A DNA stretch of 64,000 nucleotides. Origin: Thermoleophilaceae bacterium. GTDB taxonomy: Bacteria > Actinomycetota > Thermoleophilia > Solirubrobacterales > Thermoleophilaceae. A model generated the notes under the pieces. That model was given only the letters and a program-made list of their open reading frames with translations, was not told the origin of the DNA and did not search any database. The DNA lies in the NCBI GenBank assembly GCA_019683805.1, contig JADGHQ010000003.1, positions 1-64,000 on the forward strand, read 5' to 3'. Positions 1 to 7,277 of the stretch are shown here, one piece after another (within the stretch, counting starts at the first letter, position 1; each line of letters opens with the position of its first letter). Made by a program: the position numbers and the translations under genes.

Positions 1-1
1 C

Positions 2-397
2 CCTGCGGCGCAGCGCGCGCCGACGGGCGCCGCGCCGGTCGCCCCGCGCCGCCCGCAGCGCGCCGCCGGCTATCGGCGCGTCCCGCTCGTGCCCCCGCCA
101 GCCGAGGTCGATCCGGGCGCGACCGCCGAGCCGCCGCAGCAGCAGATCGCCGACCCCGCGCCGCCCGAGCCGGAGGGCGTCGGCGAGGAACAGGGTGGGC
201 CCAGCGCGCCGCCTGCGCCCGAGAGCGGCGCGCCGCCCGCGGCGCCGGATGCGCCCGCCCCCGCGGTCGCCCCGGTGGCGAGGCGGGCAGCCAGGCAGCC
301 CCGGCCGTCGCCCCGCCGGCGCGACCGCGCCGACGAACGCGGGGGCGACAAGGCGCCCGTCGCGCGCATCCGCCTGCGCCCGGATGGGGGGCAGTAG
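2..397 (+). CDS. C-terminal part of a Pro/Ala-rich protein (5' end outside window)
   Basis: An open frame runs in from the left edge of the window and stops at 395-397, ten bases before the ndh start. The visible 131 residues are dominated by Pro, Ala, Gly and Arg with no recognisable fold. They look like a disordered tail or linker of a longer protein. An in-frame GTG at 89 could give a short 102-residue product, but the frame is open upstream, so a truncated longer gene is more likely. In DNA this GC-rich, long open frames occur by chance, so I treat this gene as possible rather than proven. Its function cannot be inferred. Confidence 0.4.
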   Translation, partial: PAAQRAPTGAAPVAPRRPQRAAGYRRVPLVPPPAEVDPGATAEPPQQQIADPAPPEPEGVGEEQGGPSAPPAPESGAPPAAPDAPAPAVAPVARRAARQPRPSPRRRDRADERGGDKAPVARIRLRPDGGQ

Positions 398-407
398 CCT
401 TCGGAGC

Positions 408-1766
408 GTGGCTTGGCATGTGGTCATCGCGGGCGGGGGCTTCGGCGGTCTCTACGCCGCCAGGCGCCTCGAGCATGTCCTGCCGCCCGAGTCCGCGCGG
501 ATCACGCTCGTCAGCGACACCAACTTTCTCCTCTACACGCCGCTGCTCCCCGGAGCGGCGTCAGGGACGCTCGAGCCGCGCCACGTGGTGGTGCCGCTGC
601 GCTCCGAGCTCCACCGCACCGACATCCGCTTCGGCTGGGTCACCGGCGCCGACCCGGCGCTGAGCGAGCTGCGCTACCGCACGCTCGACGGCCGCAGCGA
701 GACGCTGCGCTACGACCACCTGATCGTCGCGCTCGGGTCGGTGTCGCGCGTGCTGCCGATCCCCGGCCTCGCCGACCACGGCCTCGGCTTCAAGACGATC
801 TCGGAGGCGATCGCGCTGCGCAACCGGGTGCTCGTGAACCTCGAGGTCGCGGAGGCGAGCGAGAGCCCCGAGCAGCGGCGCGAGTACCTGACCTTCGTGT
901 TCGTGGGCGCGGGCTACGCGGGCGTCGAGGGGATCGCCGAGCTGCAGGATTTCGTGGCGGACGTGATCGAACGCTACCCGCGCGCCCGGCTCGAGGGCAC
1001 GCGCTGGATCATCGTCGAGGCCGAGGACCGGATCATGCCCGAGATCGACCCCGGGCTCGCGGACTTCGCCACGCGCGAGCTGCAGGCCCGCGGGATCGAG
1101 GTGCGCACCGGCACGCGCGTGAGCGCGGTCGAGGAGAACAGCGTTCAGCTCTCGACGGGCGAGCGCATCCCCTGCCGGACCGTGTGCTGGACCGCGGGGG
1201 TGAAGCCGCCGGCGATCGTGCGCGAGCTTGGCCTGCCGCTCACGGAGCGCGGCCGCATCGACGTGGACGCGACCATGCGCGTGAGGGGCCACCGGAACGT
1301 GTGGGCGATCGGCGACGCCGCGGCGGTGCCCGATCCGGCGGCGCGCGGCACGCGCCCGAGCCCGCCGACCGCCCAGCACGCGATCCGCCAGGGCCGGCGC
1401 GTGGCGGAGAACGTGGCCGCCACCCTCGGCAAGGGCAGGGTCAGGCCCTTCCGCTACAGGACGCTCGGCGTCTTCGTCGACATGGGGCGCCACAAGGCGG
1501 TGGCCCAGATGTTCGGCCTCAAGCTGCGAGGCTTCCCCGCCTGGTGGGCGGCGCGCACCTACCACCTGGCGATGATGCCCGGCGCCTCGCGCCGGCTCAG
1601 GCTCCTCATCGACTGGACCGTTGCGCTGCTGTTCGAGCGCGACTCCGCGGAGCTCGGCCAGCTCGGCCATCCGCCGTCGCTGCGCGGCTTCCTCGAGACG
1701 CCAGGCGAGAGCGGCGCGCCGCCGGCCGAGGCCGCCAGGGCGCAGGCCGGCCCGCGGGGCCCCTGA
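408..1766 (+). CDS. ndh: Type II NADH dehydrogenase (NADH:quinone oxidoreductase)
   Basis: A 452-residue FAD-dependent pyridine nucleotide-disulfide oxidoreductase of the Ndh family. It passes electrons from NADH to the membrane quinone pool without pumping protons. The FAD-binding dinucleotide motif GGGFGG is at residues 9-14. The NADH-binding motif VGAGYAG is near residue 166. A WAIGDAAAVP motif near residue 300 binds FAD. The C-terminus (about 380-430) is basic and aromatic, as in the membrane-anchoring helices of the family. I chose the GTG at 408 because upstream in-frame codons encode unrelated Arg-rich sequence and the Rossmann strand begins at once. Its acceptor is probably menaquinone, whose biosynthetic genes lie 4 kb away. 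The next gene starts directly after its stop, so the two are likely co-transcribed. Confidence 0.88.
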   Translation: MAWHVVIAGGGFGGLYAARRLEHVLPPESARITLVSDTNFLLYTPLLPGAASGTLEPRHVVVPLRSELHRTDIRFGWVTGADPALSELRYRTLDGRSETLRYDHLIVALGSVSRVLPIPGLADHGLGFKTISEAIALRNRVLVNLEVAEASESPEQRREYLTFVFVGAGYAGVEGIAELQDFVADVIERYPRARLEGTRWIIVEAEDRIMPEIDPGLADFATRELQARGIEVRTGTRVSAVEENSVQLSTGERIPCRTVCWTAGVKPPAIVRELGLPLTERGRIDVDATMRVRGHRNVWAIGDAAAVPDPAARGTRPSPPTAQHAIRQGRRVAENVAATLGKGRVRPFRYRTLGVFVDMGRHKAVAQMFGLKLRGFPAWWAARTYHLAMMPGASRRLRLLIDWTVALLFERDSAELGQLGHPPSLRGFLETPGESGAPPAEAARAQAGPRGP

Positions 1767-2714
1767 GTGCTCGGCGGAGTCTCCTTCCGCGAGGGAACGA
1801 GTCGCGACCTGCGGGCGACGTACGGGCTCGCCCAGCGCGCGATCCACGGAGCCGCCGCGCTGCGGGGGCTCGTCTCGAGCGAGCCGCCGAGCGAGGTCGA
1901 GATCGAGGCCGACTGGCGGCGCGAGCGGCCGCTGGTCGAGTTCCTCGCCGCCCAGCCCGGCGGCAGCTACTGGATCGCGGAGCTCGACGGCGCGCCGGTC
2001 GGCTACGCGCGCGTCGTCGCCTTCCCCGGGGTCGAGCAGATCAGCGAGCTGATGGTCGATCCCGACCATCAGGGGCGGGGCATCGGCGGCGAGCTGCTCG
2101 CGCGCTCGCTCGCGCACGAGCCGTCGCGGGAGGTCGGGCGGCTCGTGGTGGCGACGGGGCAGCCGAACGACCTCGGCCTCTACATGGGGTTCGGTTTGAT
2201 GCCGGCCGCGGGCCACTGGCAGCTTCGCTGCCCCACCTCCGCCTTCGTCGAGCGGCGCTCCCGCGAGGTGAATTCCAGGGAGACGAGCGTCGTGGCGCTC
2301 AAGCCCGAGCGGGCGGTGCTCGAATGGCTGCGGCTCGAGCGCCCCGCGATGGGCTACGAGCGTAGGGCGCTGCACGAGTTCTTCGCGCGCGAGCGCGCAT
2401 GCCTTGCGACGTTCGACGAGCGGGCGGGCGTCGCGCGGTCGCTCTGCTGGGTCTCGAGCGAGGGCGAGATCGGGCCGGGCGCGGCGGAGAGTCCGGGGAT
2501 CCTCGCGGCGGTGGTGCTCGCCGCGCTCGACCGGGTGGCCGCGACGCTCGAGCCGGAGTACCTCAGGGTGTTCGCGACCACCGGGAGCTGGCGGCTCCTG
2601 CGCCGGCTGCGGCTGCTCGGGTTCGAGATCCGCTGGCCGAGCTGGATCATGTCGTCGCAGCCGCTGCCCAGGCTCGACTGCTACCTGCCCGTGCGCCCGC
2701 CGTACGTGCTGTGA
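1767..2714 (+). CDS. Tandem GNAT-family N-acetyltransferase
   Basis: A 315-residue protein whose GTG start directly follows the ndh stop codon, indicating translational coupling. Residues about 1-165 form a GNAT acetyltransferase domain with the acetyl-CoA pyrophosphate loop QGRGIGG near residues 100-106 (after ELMVDPDH), then the usual YMGFGL segment. The C-terminal half (about 170-315) has a weaker GNAT-like pattern, including a GSWRLLRRLRLLGFE stretch that resembles the last strand-helix of the fold. It is therefore probably a second, degenerate domain. The substrate cannot be predicted. Membership of GNAT is clear; the two-domain reading is inference. Confidence 0.75.
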   Translation: MLGGVSFREGTSRDLRATYGLAQRAIHGAAALRGLVSSEPPSEVEIEADWRRERPLVEFLAAQPGGSYWIAELDGAPVGYARVVAFPGVEQISELMVDPDHQGRGIGGELLARSLAHEPSREVGRLVVATGQPNDLGLYMGFGLMPAAGHWQLRCPTSAFVERRSREVNSRETSVVALKPERAVLEWLRLERPAMGYERRALHEFFARERACLATFDERAGVARSLCWVSSEGEIGPGAAESPGILAAVVLAALDRVAATLEPEYLRVFATTGSWRLLRRLRLLGFEIRWPSWIMSSQPLPRLDCYLPVRPPYVL

Positions 2715-2732
2715 GCAGCCGCGGATAGGGAG

Positions 2733-2738
2733 TACGAT
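2733..2738 (+). promoter_or_regulatory. -10 box TACGAT for a leaderless transcript
   Basis: TACGAT fits TANNNT and ends six bases before the ATG at 2745. There is no Shine-Dalgarno, which suggests that transcription begins at or next to the start codon. Confidence 0.5.
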
Positions 2739-2744
2739 CGAGTC

Positions 2745-2915
2745 ATGCGAGAAGCTGCTTCGGACACGCTGCGCAAGGCGCTCGCCCTGGTCGTCCTGCT
2801 GATCGCGGCGTGGATCCTCTTCAAGATCGTCGTCGGCGTGGTGGCCGCGCTCTTCTGGGTCGTGCTCGCGGTGCTCGCCGTGGTCGCGATCGTCTGGGCG
2901 CTGCGCACCCTCTGA
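2745..2915 (+). CDS. Small hydrophobic membrane protein (56 aa)
   Basis: A 56-residue reading frame with a charged N-terminus (MREAASDTLRK) followed by about 40 almost uninterrupted hydrophobic residues rich in Val, Leu, Ala and Ile. This would make one long or two closely spaced membrane segments, ending in RTL. A TANNNT box lies six bases upstream of the ATG, as for several other genes here. It is followed 14 bases later by another small membrane protein gene. I recognise no family. Coding is supported by the start context, the coherent hydropathy and the stop before the next gene. Confidence 0.55.
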   Translation: MREAASDTLRKALALVVLLIAAWILFKIVVGVVAALFWVVLAVLAVVAIVWALRTL

Positions 2916-2929
2916 CGGAGGCCGGCCGC

Positions 2930-3214
2930 ATGGCGGGCGGCGCATACGTCGCGCTGGCGATCTGCTGCGGGCTGTCGGCCGCGATCGTGGGGAGGATCAA
3001 GGGCAGCTCGTTCCTGCTCTGGTTCCTGATCGGCATCTCCCTGCCGCTGCTCGGCACGCTCGCCGCGCTCCTCTACAGGCGCGAGCAGGGGGTGCCGAAG
3101 ACGCGCTGCCCGGAGTGCGGCGGCGGGATCGCCGTCCACGACCAGGTGTGCATGCGCTGCGGTCGCGACCTCGAGTGGGCGTTCGGCGAGCCGCCCGAGC
3201 TCCCGGCGTCCTGA
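2930..3214 (+). CDS. Small membrane protein with C-terminal zinc ribbon
   Basis: A 94-residue protein. Residues 1-20 and 27-50 are hydrophobic (AYVALAICCG and LWFLIGISLPLLG segments), giving two predicted membrane helices. A four-cysteine zinc ribbon follows, CPECGG then CMRCGR, near residues 63-80. An acidic tail ends the protein. It sits just upstream of ilvB but is separated from it by a 121-bp leader, so it is probably not part of the ilv operon. The ATG at 2930 places the hydrophobic segment at the N-terminus, so upstream in-frame codons were not used. Zinc-ribbon membrane proteins of this layout are common but mostly uncharacterised. Confidence 0.7.
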   Translation: MAGGAYVALAICCGLSAAIVGRIKGSSFLLWFLIGISLPLLGTLAALLYRREQGVPKTRCPECGGGIAVHDQVCMRCGRDLEWAFGEPPELPAS

Positions 3215-3264
3215 GAGCGACCCTGCGGGCACGGCGCAAACCCGCTGGTAGACTCGCTTTTCCC

Positions 3265-3286
3265 GGCCGCGGGGCGCCCCGCGGCC
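3265..3286. promoter_or_regulatory. Perfect 22-bp palindrome in the ilvB leader
   Basis: The arms GGCCGCGGGGC and GCCCCGCGGCC form an exact palindrome 50 bp before ilvB. A TAGACT box (3249-3254) lies just upstream, so the palindrome would fall at the 5' end of the ilvB transcript. It could be an operator or a leader hairpin. There is no following T-run, so an intrinsic terminator is less likely. Confidence 0.4.
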
Positions 3287-3335
3287 AATTCCATAGTTGG
3301 AGACGCCCGGAGACGGAGAAAGGAGGTTCGCGCAC

Positions 3336-5012
3336 ATGCGAGCGGTCGACGCGATCATCGAGTGCCTCAAGGCCGAGGGCGTCGACGTCGTATTCGGCAT
3401 CCCGGGCGGCGCGAACCTCCCCACCTACGACGCGCTCTATTACGGCGGCATCCGCCACATCCTCTGCCGGCACGAGCAGGGGGCGGGCCACGCGGCCGAG
3501 GGCTACGCGAAGGCCTCGGGCCGCGTGGGGGTGGCGCTCGGCACGTCCGGTCCCGGCGCCACCAACCTCGTCACGCCGATCGCCGACGCGATGATGGACT
3601 CGGTGCCGACCGTCTTCCTGACCGGTCAGGTGCGCACGGAGCTGCTCGGCACAGACGGCTTCCAGGAGGCCGACATCTCGGGCATCACGATGCCGATCGT
3701 GAAGCACAGCTTCATGGTCCAGGACCCGCGCGAGATCCCGCGCGTGATCCACGAGGCGTTCCACATCGCGCGCACCGGCCGCCCCGGCCCGGTGGTGGTC
3801 GACATCCCGCAGGATCTCTCCCGGGCCGACATCCCCTACGAGCCCGTCGACAGCGTGCGCCTGCCGGGCTACAACCCCACCACCGAGGGCAACGCGAAGC
3901 AGATCCGGCTCGCCGCGAAGGCGCTCGCCAACGCGCGCCGTCCGGTGATCTACGCGGGCGGCGGCGTGGTCAACGCGGACGCCGCGCGTGAGCTCGTCGA
4001 GCTCGCGACCTCCGACCGCTTCCCGGTCACCTGCACGCTCATGGGCCTCGGCGCCTTCCCGGCGCCGCACGAGCAGTGGCTCGGCATGCTGGGCATGCAC
4101 GGCACCCGCACGGCGAACTACGCGATGGACGAGGCGGACCTGATCTGCGCGATCGGGGCCCGCTTCGACGACCGCATCACGGGCAAGCTCTCCGAGTTCG
4201 CGCCGCGGGCGAAGTTCATCCACATCGACATCGACCCGGCGGAGATCTCGAAGAACGTGCCGGCGCACATCCCGATCGTCGGGGACGCGAAGAAGATCCT
4301 GCCGAAGCTGACCCGCGAGTACCGCGCGCTCGAGGCGGACGCGTCGCGGCTCGACGCCTGGTGGCAGCGGATCAGGGGCTGGCAGGAGAAGCACCCGCTG
4401 CGCTACGAGGACTCCGAGGACTCGGAGATCAAGCCGCAGTACATGATCGAGGCGCTCTACGAGGCCACCGGCGGCGACGCGATCGTCACCTCCGACGTCG
4501 GCCAGCATCAGATGTGGACGGCGCAGTACTACCACTTCAAGGCGCCGCGGCGGTGGATCAACTCCGGCGGGCTGGGCACGATGGGCTTCGGCCTCCCGTC
4601 CGCGCTCGGGGCGAAGGTGGCGTGCCCGGACGAGACCGTGGTCTGCGTCGCAGGCGACGGCTCGCTGCAGATGACCTCGCAGGAGCTCGCCACCTGCGTG
4701 TCCGAGGAGATCCCGGTCAAGGTGTTCATCATGAACAACGGCTACCTCGGCATGGTCCGCCAGTGGCAGGAGCTGTTCTGGGACCGCCGCTACTCCGCGG
4801 TGGACATGGGCACGCGCCCCGACTGGGTCAAGCTCGCCGAGGCGTACGGCGCGACCGGCATGCGGGTCGCGGACAAGTCCGAGCTCGTCGAGGCGATGCG
4901 GACGGCCCTGCTGACCGACGGCCCGGTCGTGGTGGACGTGCGCGTCACCCGCGAGGAGAACTGCTACCCGATGATCCCGGTGGGCGAAGCGGCTCGGGAC
5001 ATGGTGGGGTGA
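3336..5012 (+). CDS. ilvB: Acetolactate synthase, catalytic subunit
   Basis: A 558-residue thiamine diphosphate enzyme that condenses two pyruvates to 2-acetolactate, or pyruvate plus 2-oxobutanoate to 2-aceto-2-hydroxybutyrate. These are the first common steps of valine/leucine and isoleucine synthesis. The N-terminal PYR domain has GGANLPTYDAL and the catalytic Glu in CRHEQGAGHAAEGYA near residue 47. The C-terminal ThDP-binding motif starts with GDGSLQM near residue 440 and ends with NNGYLGMVRQWQELF. The ATG at 3336 is chosen because AAAGGAGG (3319-3326) is an excellent Shine-Dalgarno nine bases upstream. Unlike many neighbours, this gene therefore has a real 5' leader. ilvN follows after a short gap. 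Confidence 0.96.
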   Translation: MRAVDAIIECLKAEGVDVVFGIPGGANLPTYDALYYGGIRHILCRHEQGAGHAAEGYAKASGRVGVALGTSGPGATNLVTPIADAMMDSVPTVFLTGQVRTELLGTDGFQEADISGITMPIVKHSFMVQDPREIPRVIHEAFHIARTGRPGPVVVDIPQDLSRADIPYEPVDSVRLPGYNPTTEGNAKQIRLAAKALANARRPVIYAGGGVVNADAARELVELATSDRFPVTCTLMGLGAFPAPHEQWLGMLGMHGTRTANYAMDEADLICAIGARFDDRITGKLSEFAPRAKFIHIDIDPAEISKNVPAHIPIVGDAKKILPKLTREYRALEADASRLDAWWQRIRGWQEKHPLRYEDSEDSEIKPQYMIEALYEATGGDAIVTSDVGQHQMWTAQYYHFKAPRRWINSGGLGTMGFGLPSALGAKVACPDETVVCVAGDGSLQMTSQELATCVSEEIPVKVFIMNNGYLGMVRQWQELFWDRRYSAVDMGTRPDWVKLAEAYGATGMRVADKSELVEAMRTALLTDGPVVVDVRVTREENCYPMIPVGEAARDMVG

Positions 5013-5045
5013 TTCACTTGGCGGCGAAGACCGAGCAGGTCAAGG

Positions 5046-5675
5046 ATGCAGGGCCGAAGCCTGGCGACAGCCAGGCGAGCGCGCGAGGACGCCGAGATGC
5101 GAGGGCTTGCAGGCGCCATGGGTGAGCCAGGCACGAAGGAGATCCTCAACCTCGCCGACCTCGAGGCGAGCGGCGGGATCCACACCGGACGCAAGCACAT
5201 CCTGTCGATCCTCGTGGAGAACAAGCCGGGCGTGCTCGCGCGCGTCGCGGGGCTGTTCGCGCGGCGCGGCTTCAACATCGGCTCGCTCGCCGTGGGCCCG
5301 ACCGACGACGCGAGCATCTCGCGCATCACGCTCACGGTCGACGGCGCGCTGCACCCGATCGACCAGGTGACGAAGCAGCTCCACAAGCTCGTCAACGTGA
5401 TCAAGATCCGCGACCTCGAGCCGGAGGAGACGGTGGCGCGCGAGCTTGCGCTGTTCAAGGTCTCGGCGGACGGCGAGTCGCGGGCGGAGATCCTCCAGTT
5501 CACCGAGATCTTCCGGGGCAAGGTGATCGACGTCTCGAAGCGCTCCGTGACGGTCGAGATCACCGGCACCGACGACAAGATCGAGGCGTTCGAGCAGATG
5601 ATCCGTCCGTTCGGGCTGATCGAGATGGTGCGCACCGGCGAGATCGCGGTGGCGCGCGGCCGCAGCGCGACCTAG
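5046..5675 (+). CDS. ilvN: Acetolactate synthase, regulatory subunit
   Basis: The small ACT-domain subunit that confers valine feedback inhibition on IlvB. The ACT core begins HILSILVENKPGVLARVAGLF, followed by RRGFNIGSLAVG. A second ACT-like domain ends in EQMIRPFGLIEMVRTGEIAVARG. The start is uncertain. The ATG at 5046 gives 209 residues with an atypical charged leader, while ATGs at 5097 and 5118 would give 192 or 185 residues, closer to the family length. A short hairpin (GCCTGG/CCAGGC, 5059-5076) lies between the first and later candidates. It is the second gene of the ilvBN pair. Confidence 0.93.
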   Translation: MQGRSLATARRAREDAEMRGLAGAMGEPGTKEILNLADLEASGGIHTGRKHILSILVENKPGVLARVAGLFARRGFNIGSLAVGPTDDASISRITLTVDGALHPIDQVTKQLHKLVNVIKIRDLEPEETVARELALFKVSADGESRAEILQFTEIFRGKVIDVSKRSVTVEITGTDDKIEAFEQMIRPFGLIEMVRTGEIAVARGRSAT

Positions 5676-5714
5676 CTCCTCCAAACCCGGGCATGGCGGC
5701 GTCCTCGGGGATTC

Positions 5715-5731
5715 GCCGTGCTCGGCACGGC
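5715..5731 (+). terminator. Weak hairpin after ilvN
   Basis: GCCGTG and CACGGC arms with a five-base loop lie 40 bp after the ilvN stop. A T-rich but not homopolymeric stretch follows within 30 bases. It could end the ilvBN transcript before menF. Confidence 0.3.
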
Positions 5732-5774
5732 TTCACCCCTGCGTCCTTGCTCTGCTTGGTCTTCGGAGCCTGGA

Positions 5775-5780
5775 TAGGGT
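5775..5780 (+). promoter_or_regulatory. -10 box TAGGGT for leaderless menF
   Basis: TAGGGT ends six bases before the menF ATG at 5787. There is no Shine-Dalgarno in that interval, consistent with a leaderless mRNA. Confidence 0.5.
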
Positions 5781-5786
5781 CCAGGA

Positions 5787-7244
5787 ATGATGAAGCCGGT
5801 GGTCGAACAGGCTGCCCCCGGCCCGTTCGCGCTCGGCGCGGACGCGCGGGCCGAGCTCGAGCGACGCGTGGAGGCCGCGCTGCGGCGCGCCCGCCGCGAG
5901 CGGCGCGCGGTGATCGCGTCGCTCACGCTGCCGATCGAGGCCTCGCTCGACGCGTCCGCGGCGGCGCTGGCGGCGCGGCGCCCAGACGACCGCTGGTTCT
6001 GCCTCGAGCAGCCGGACCGGGGCGGCTTCGCGCTCGCCGCGCTCGGGGCTGCGGCCGTGCTCGAGGAGCGCGGCCCGGGGCGCTTCGCCGCGATGGCGGC
6101 ACGCTGCCGCGCCCTCGCCGAGGGCGCGGAGGCGGGGGACCCGCCCGTCGACGGCGACGCGCCGCCCGGGAGCGGGCCCGTGTTCGTCGGCGGCTTCGCC
6201 TTCGCCGACGAGGGCGGCGAGACGCCCGACTGGGCGTCGTTCGCCCCGGCGCAGCTCGTGCTGCCCGAGCTGTCGGTCGCGCGCCGGGACGGGCAGGCCC
6301 GCCTCACGCTCACCGCCCTCGTCGAGGGCGACGACGACGCGCTCGCGGTGGTTGGGCGGCTCGCGGCGCGCGCCGCCTCGCTCGAGCCGGCGGAGATGCC
6401 GCTGTACGACCCCGACCCGGTCGAGCAGCCGCGCGTCGCCACGGCTGCGCCGCCGGCGCACTTCGAGTCGGCGGTGGCGCGCGCCGTGGAGCTGATCGGC
6501 GCGGGGGAGATCGAGAAGGTCGTGCTCGCGCGGGAGGTGCGCGTGCACGCGCCCGCGCCGATCGACCCGGCGCCGATCTACGGCGCCCTGCGCGGCGCCT
6601 TCCCGGCCTGCTACTGCTACGTCGCGGGCACGCCCGAGGCAGCGTTCATCGGCGCCTCCCCGGAGCTGCTCGTGCGCCGCGACGGCGCCCGGGCGCAGAC
6701 CGTCGCGCTCGCCGGCACCACGCGCCGCAGCGCGGACCCGGCGGTGGACCGCCACCTCGGGGAGCGCCTGCTGTCGGGCTCCAAGGAGCGCGAGGAGCAG
6801 GCGATCGTCGCGCGCCGGATCGAGCGGGCGCTGAGGCCCGTGTCGGTGTGGGTGGCAAGCGCCGGCGAGCCGGTGCTCGTGAAGGTGCTGAACGTCCAGC
6901 ACCTCGCCACCCCGATCCGCGCGCAGCTCTCCGAGCCGGTGCCGGTGCTCGAGCTGGCCGGCCGCCTGCACCCCACCCCCGCGGTGGGCGGCGAGCCGTG
7001 GGAGCGAGCGCGCGAGCTGATCCCCGCGCTCGAGGGCCTCGACCGCGGCTGGTACGCGGGCACGGTCGGCTGGACCGACCTGGCCGAGGACGGCGAGTTC
7101 TGCGTCGCGATCCGCTGCGGGCTCCTGCGCGGCGAGGTCGCGCACCTCTATGCGGGCAACGGCATCGTGCGCGACTCGGTGCCCGCCGACGAGCTGGCGG
7201 AGACCGAGCACAAGCTGGGCGCGCTGCTGCCGCTGCTGAGCTAG
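5787..7244 (+). CDS. menF: Isochorismate synthase (menaquinone pathway)
   Basis: A 485-residue chorismate-binding enzyme that isomerises chorismate to isochorismate, the entry step of menaquinone synthesis. The C-terminal catalytic domain has the family signatures ASPELLV, AGTTRR, LLSGSKEREEQ and LHPTPAVGG. It ends with YAGNGIVRDSVPADELAETEHK. Other chorismate enzymes (PabB, TrpE) share this fold, but the menD-menE cluster that follows argues strongly for the menaquinone role. A siderophore EntC role is less likely in this setting. An in-frame second ATG directly follows the first. The gene converges on menD with 33 bp between stops. Confidence 0.9.
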   Translation: MMKPVVEQAAPGPFALGADARAELERRVEAALRRARRERRAVIASLTLPIEASLDASAAALAARRPDDRWFCLEQPDRGGFALAALGAAAVLEERGPGRFAAMAARCRALAEGAEAGDPPVDGDAPPGSGPVFVGGFAFADEGGETPDWASFAPAQLVLPELSVARRDGQARLTLTALVEGDDDALAVVGRLAARAASLEPAEMPLYDPDPVEQPRVATAAPPAHFESAVARAVELIGAGEIEKVVLAREVRVHAPAPIDPAPIYGALRGAFPACYCYVAGTPEAAFIGASPELLVRRDGARAQTVALAGTTRRSADPAVDRHLGERLLSGSKEREEQAIVARRIERALRPVSVWVASAGEPVLVKVLNVQHLATPIRAQLSEPVPVLELAGRLHPTPAVGGEPWERARELIPALEGLDRGWYAGTVGWTDLAEDGEFCVAIRCGLLRGEVAHLYAGNGIVRDSVPADELAETEHKLGALLPLLS

Positions 7245-7277
7245 TGGCCCGCCGCGCGGACCGCTCCCCGGCGGCGC

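Noticed and set aside
561-2945. A 794-codon minus-strand frame
   Set aside because: It is antisense to ndh and the GNAT gene, which both have intact domains. The translation is low-complexity Arg/Ala/His with no motifs.
3215-3335. T-box or Ile/Val/Leu leader peptide upstream of ilvB
   Set aside because: No T-box sequence and no branched-chain-rich short frame follows the TAGACT box. Only the palindrome is notable.
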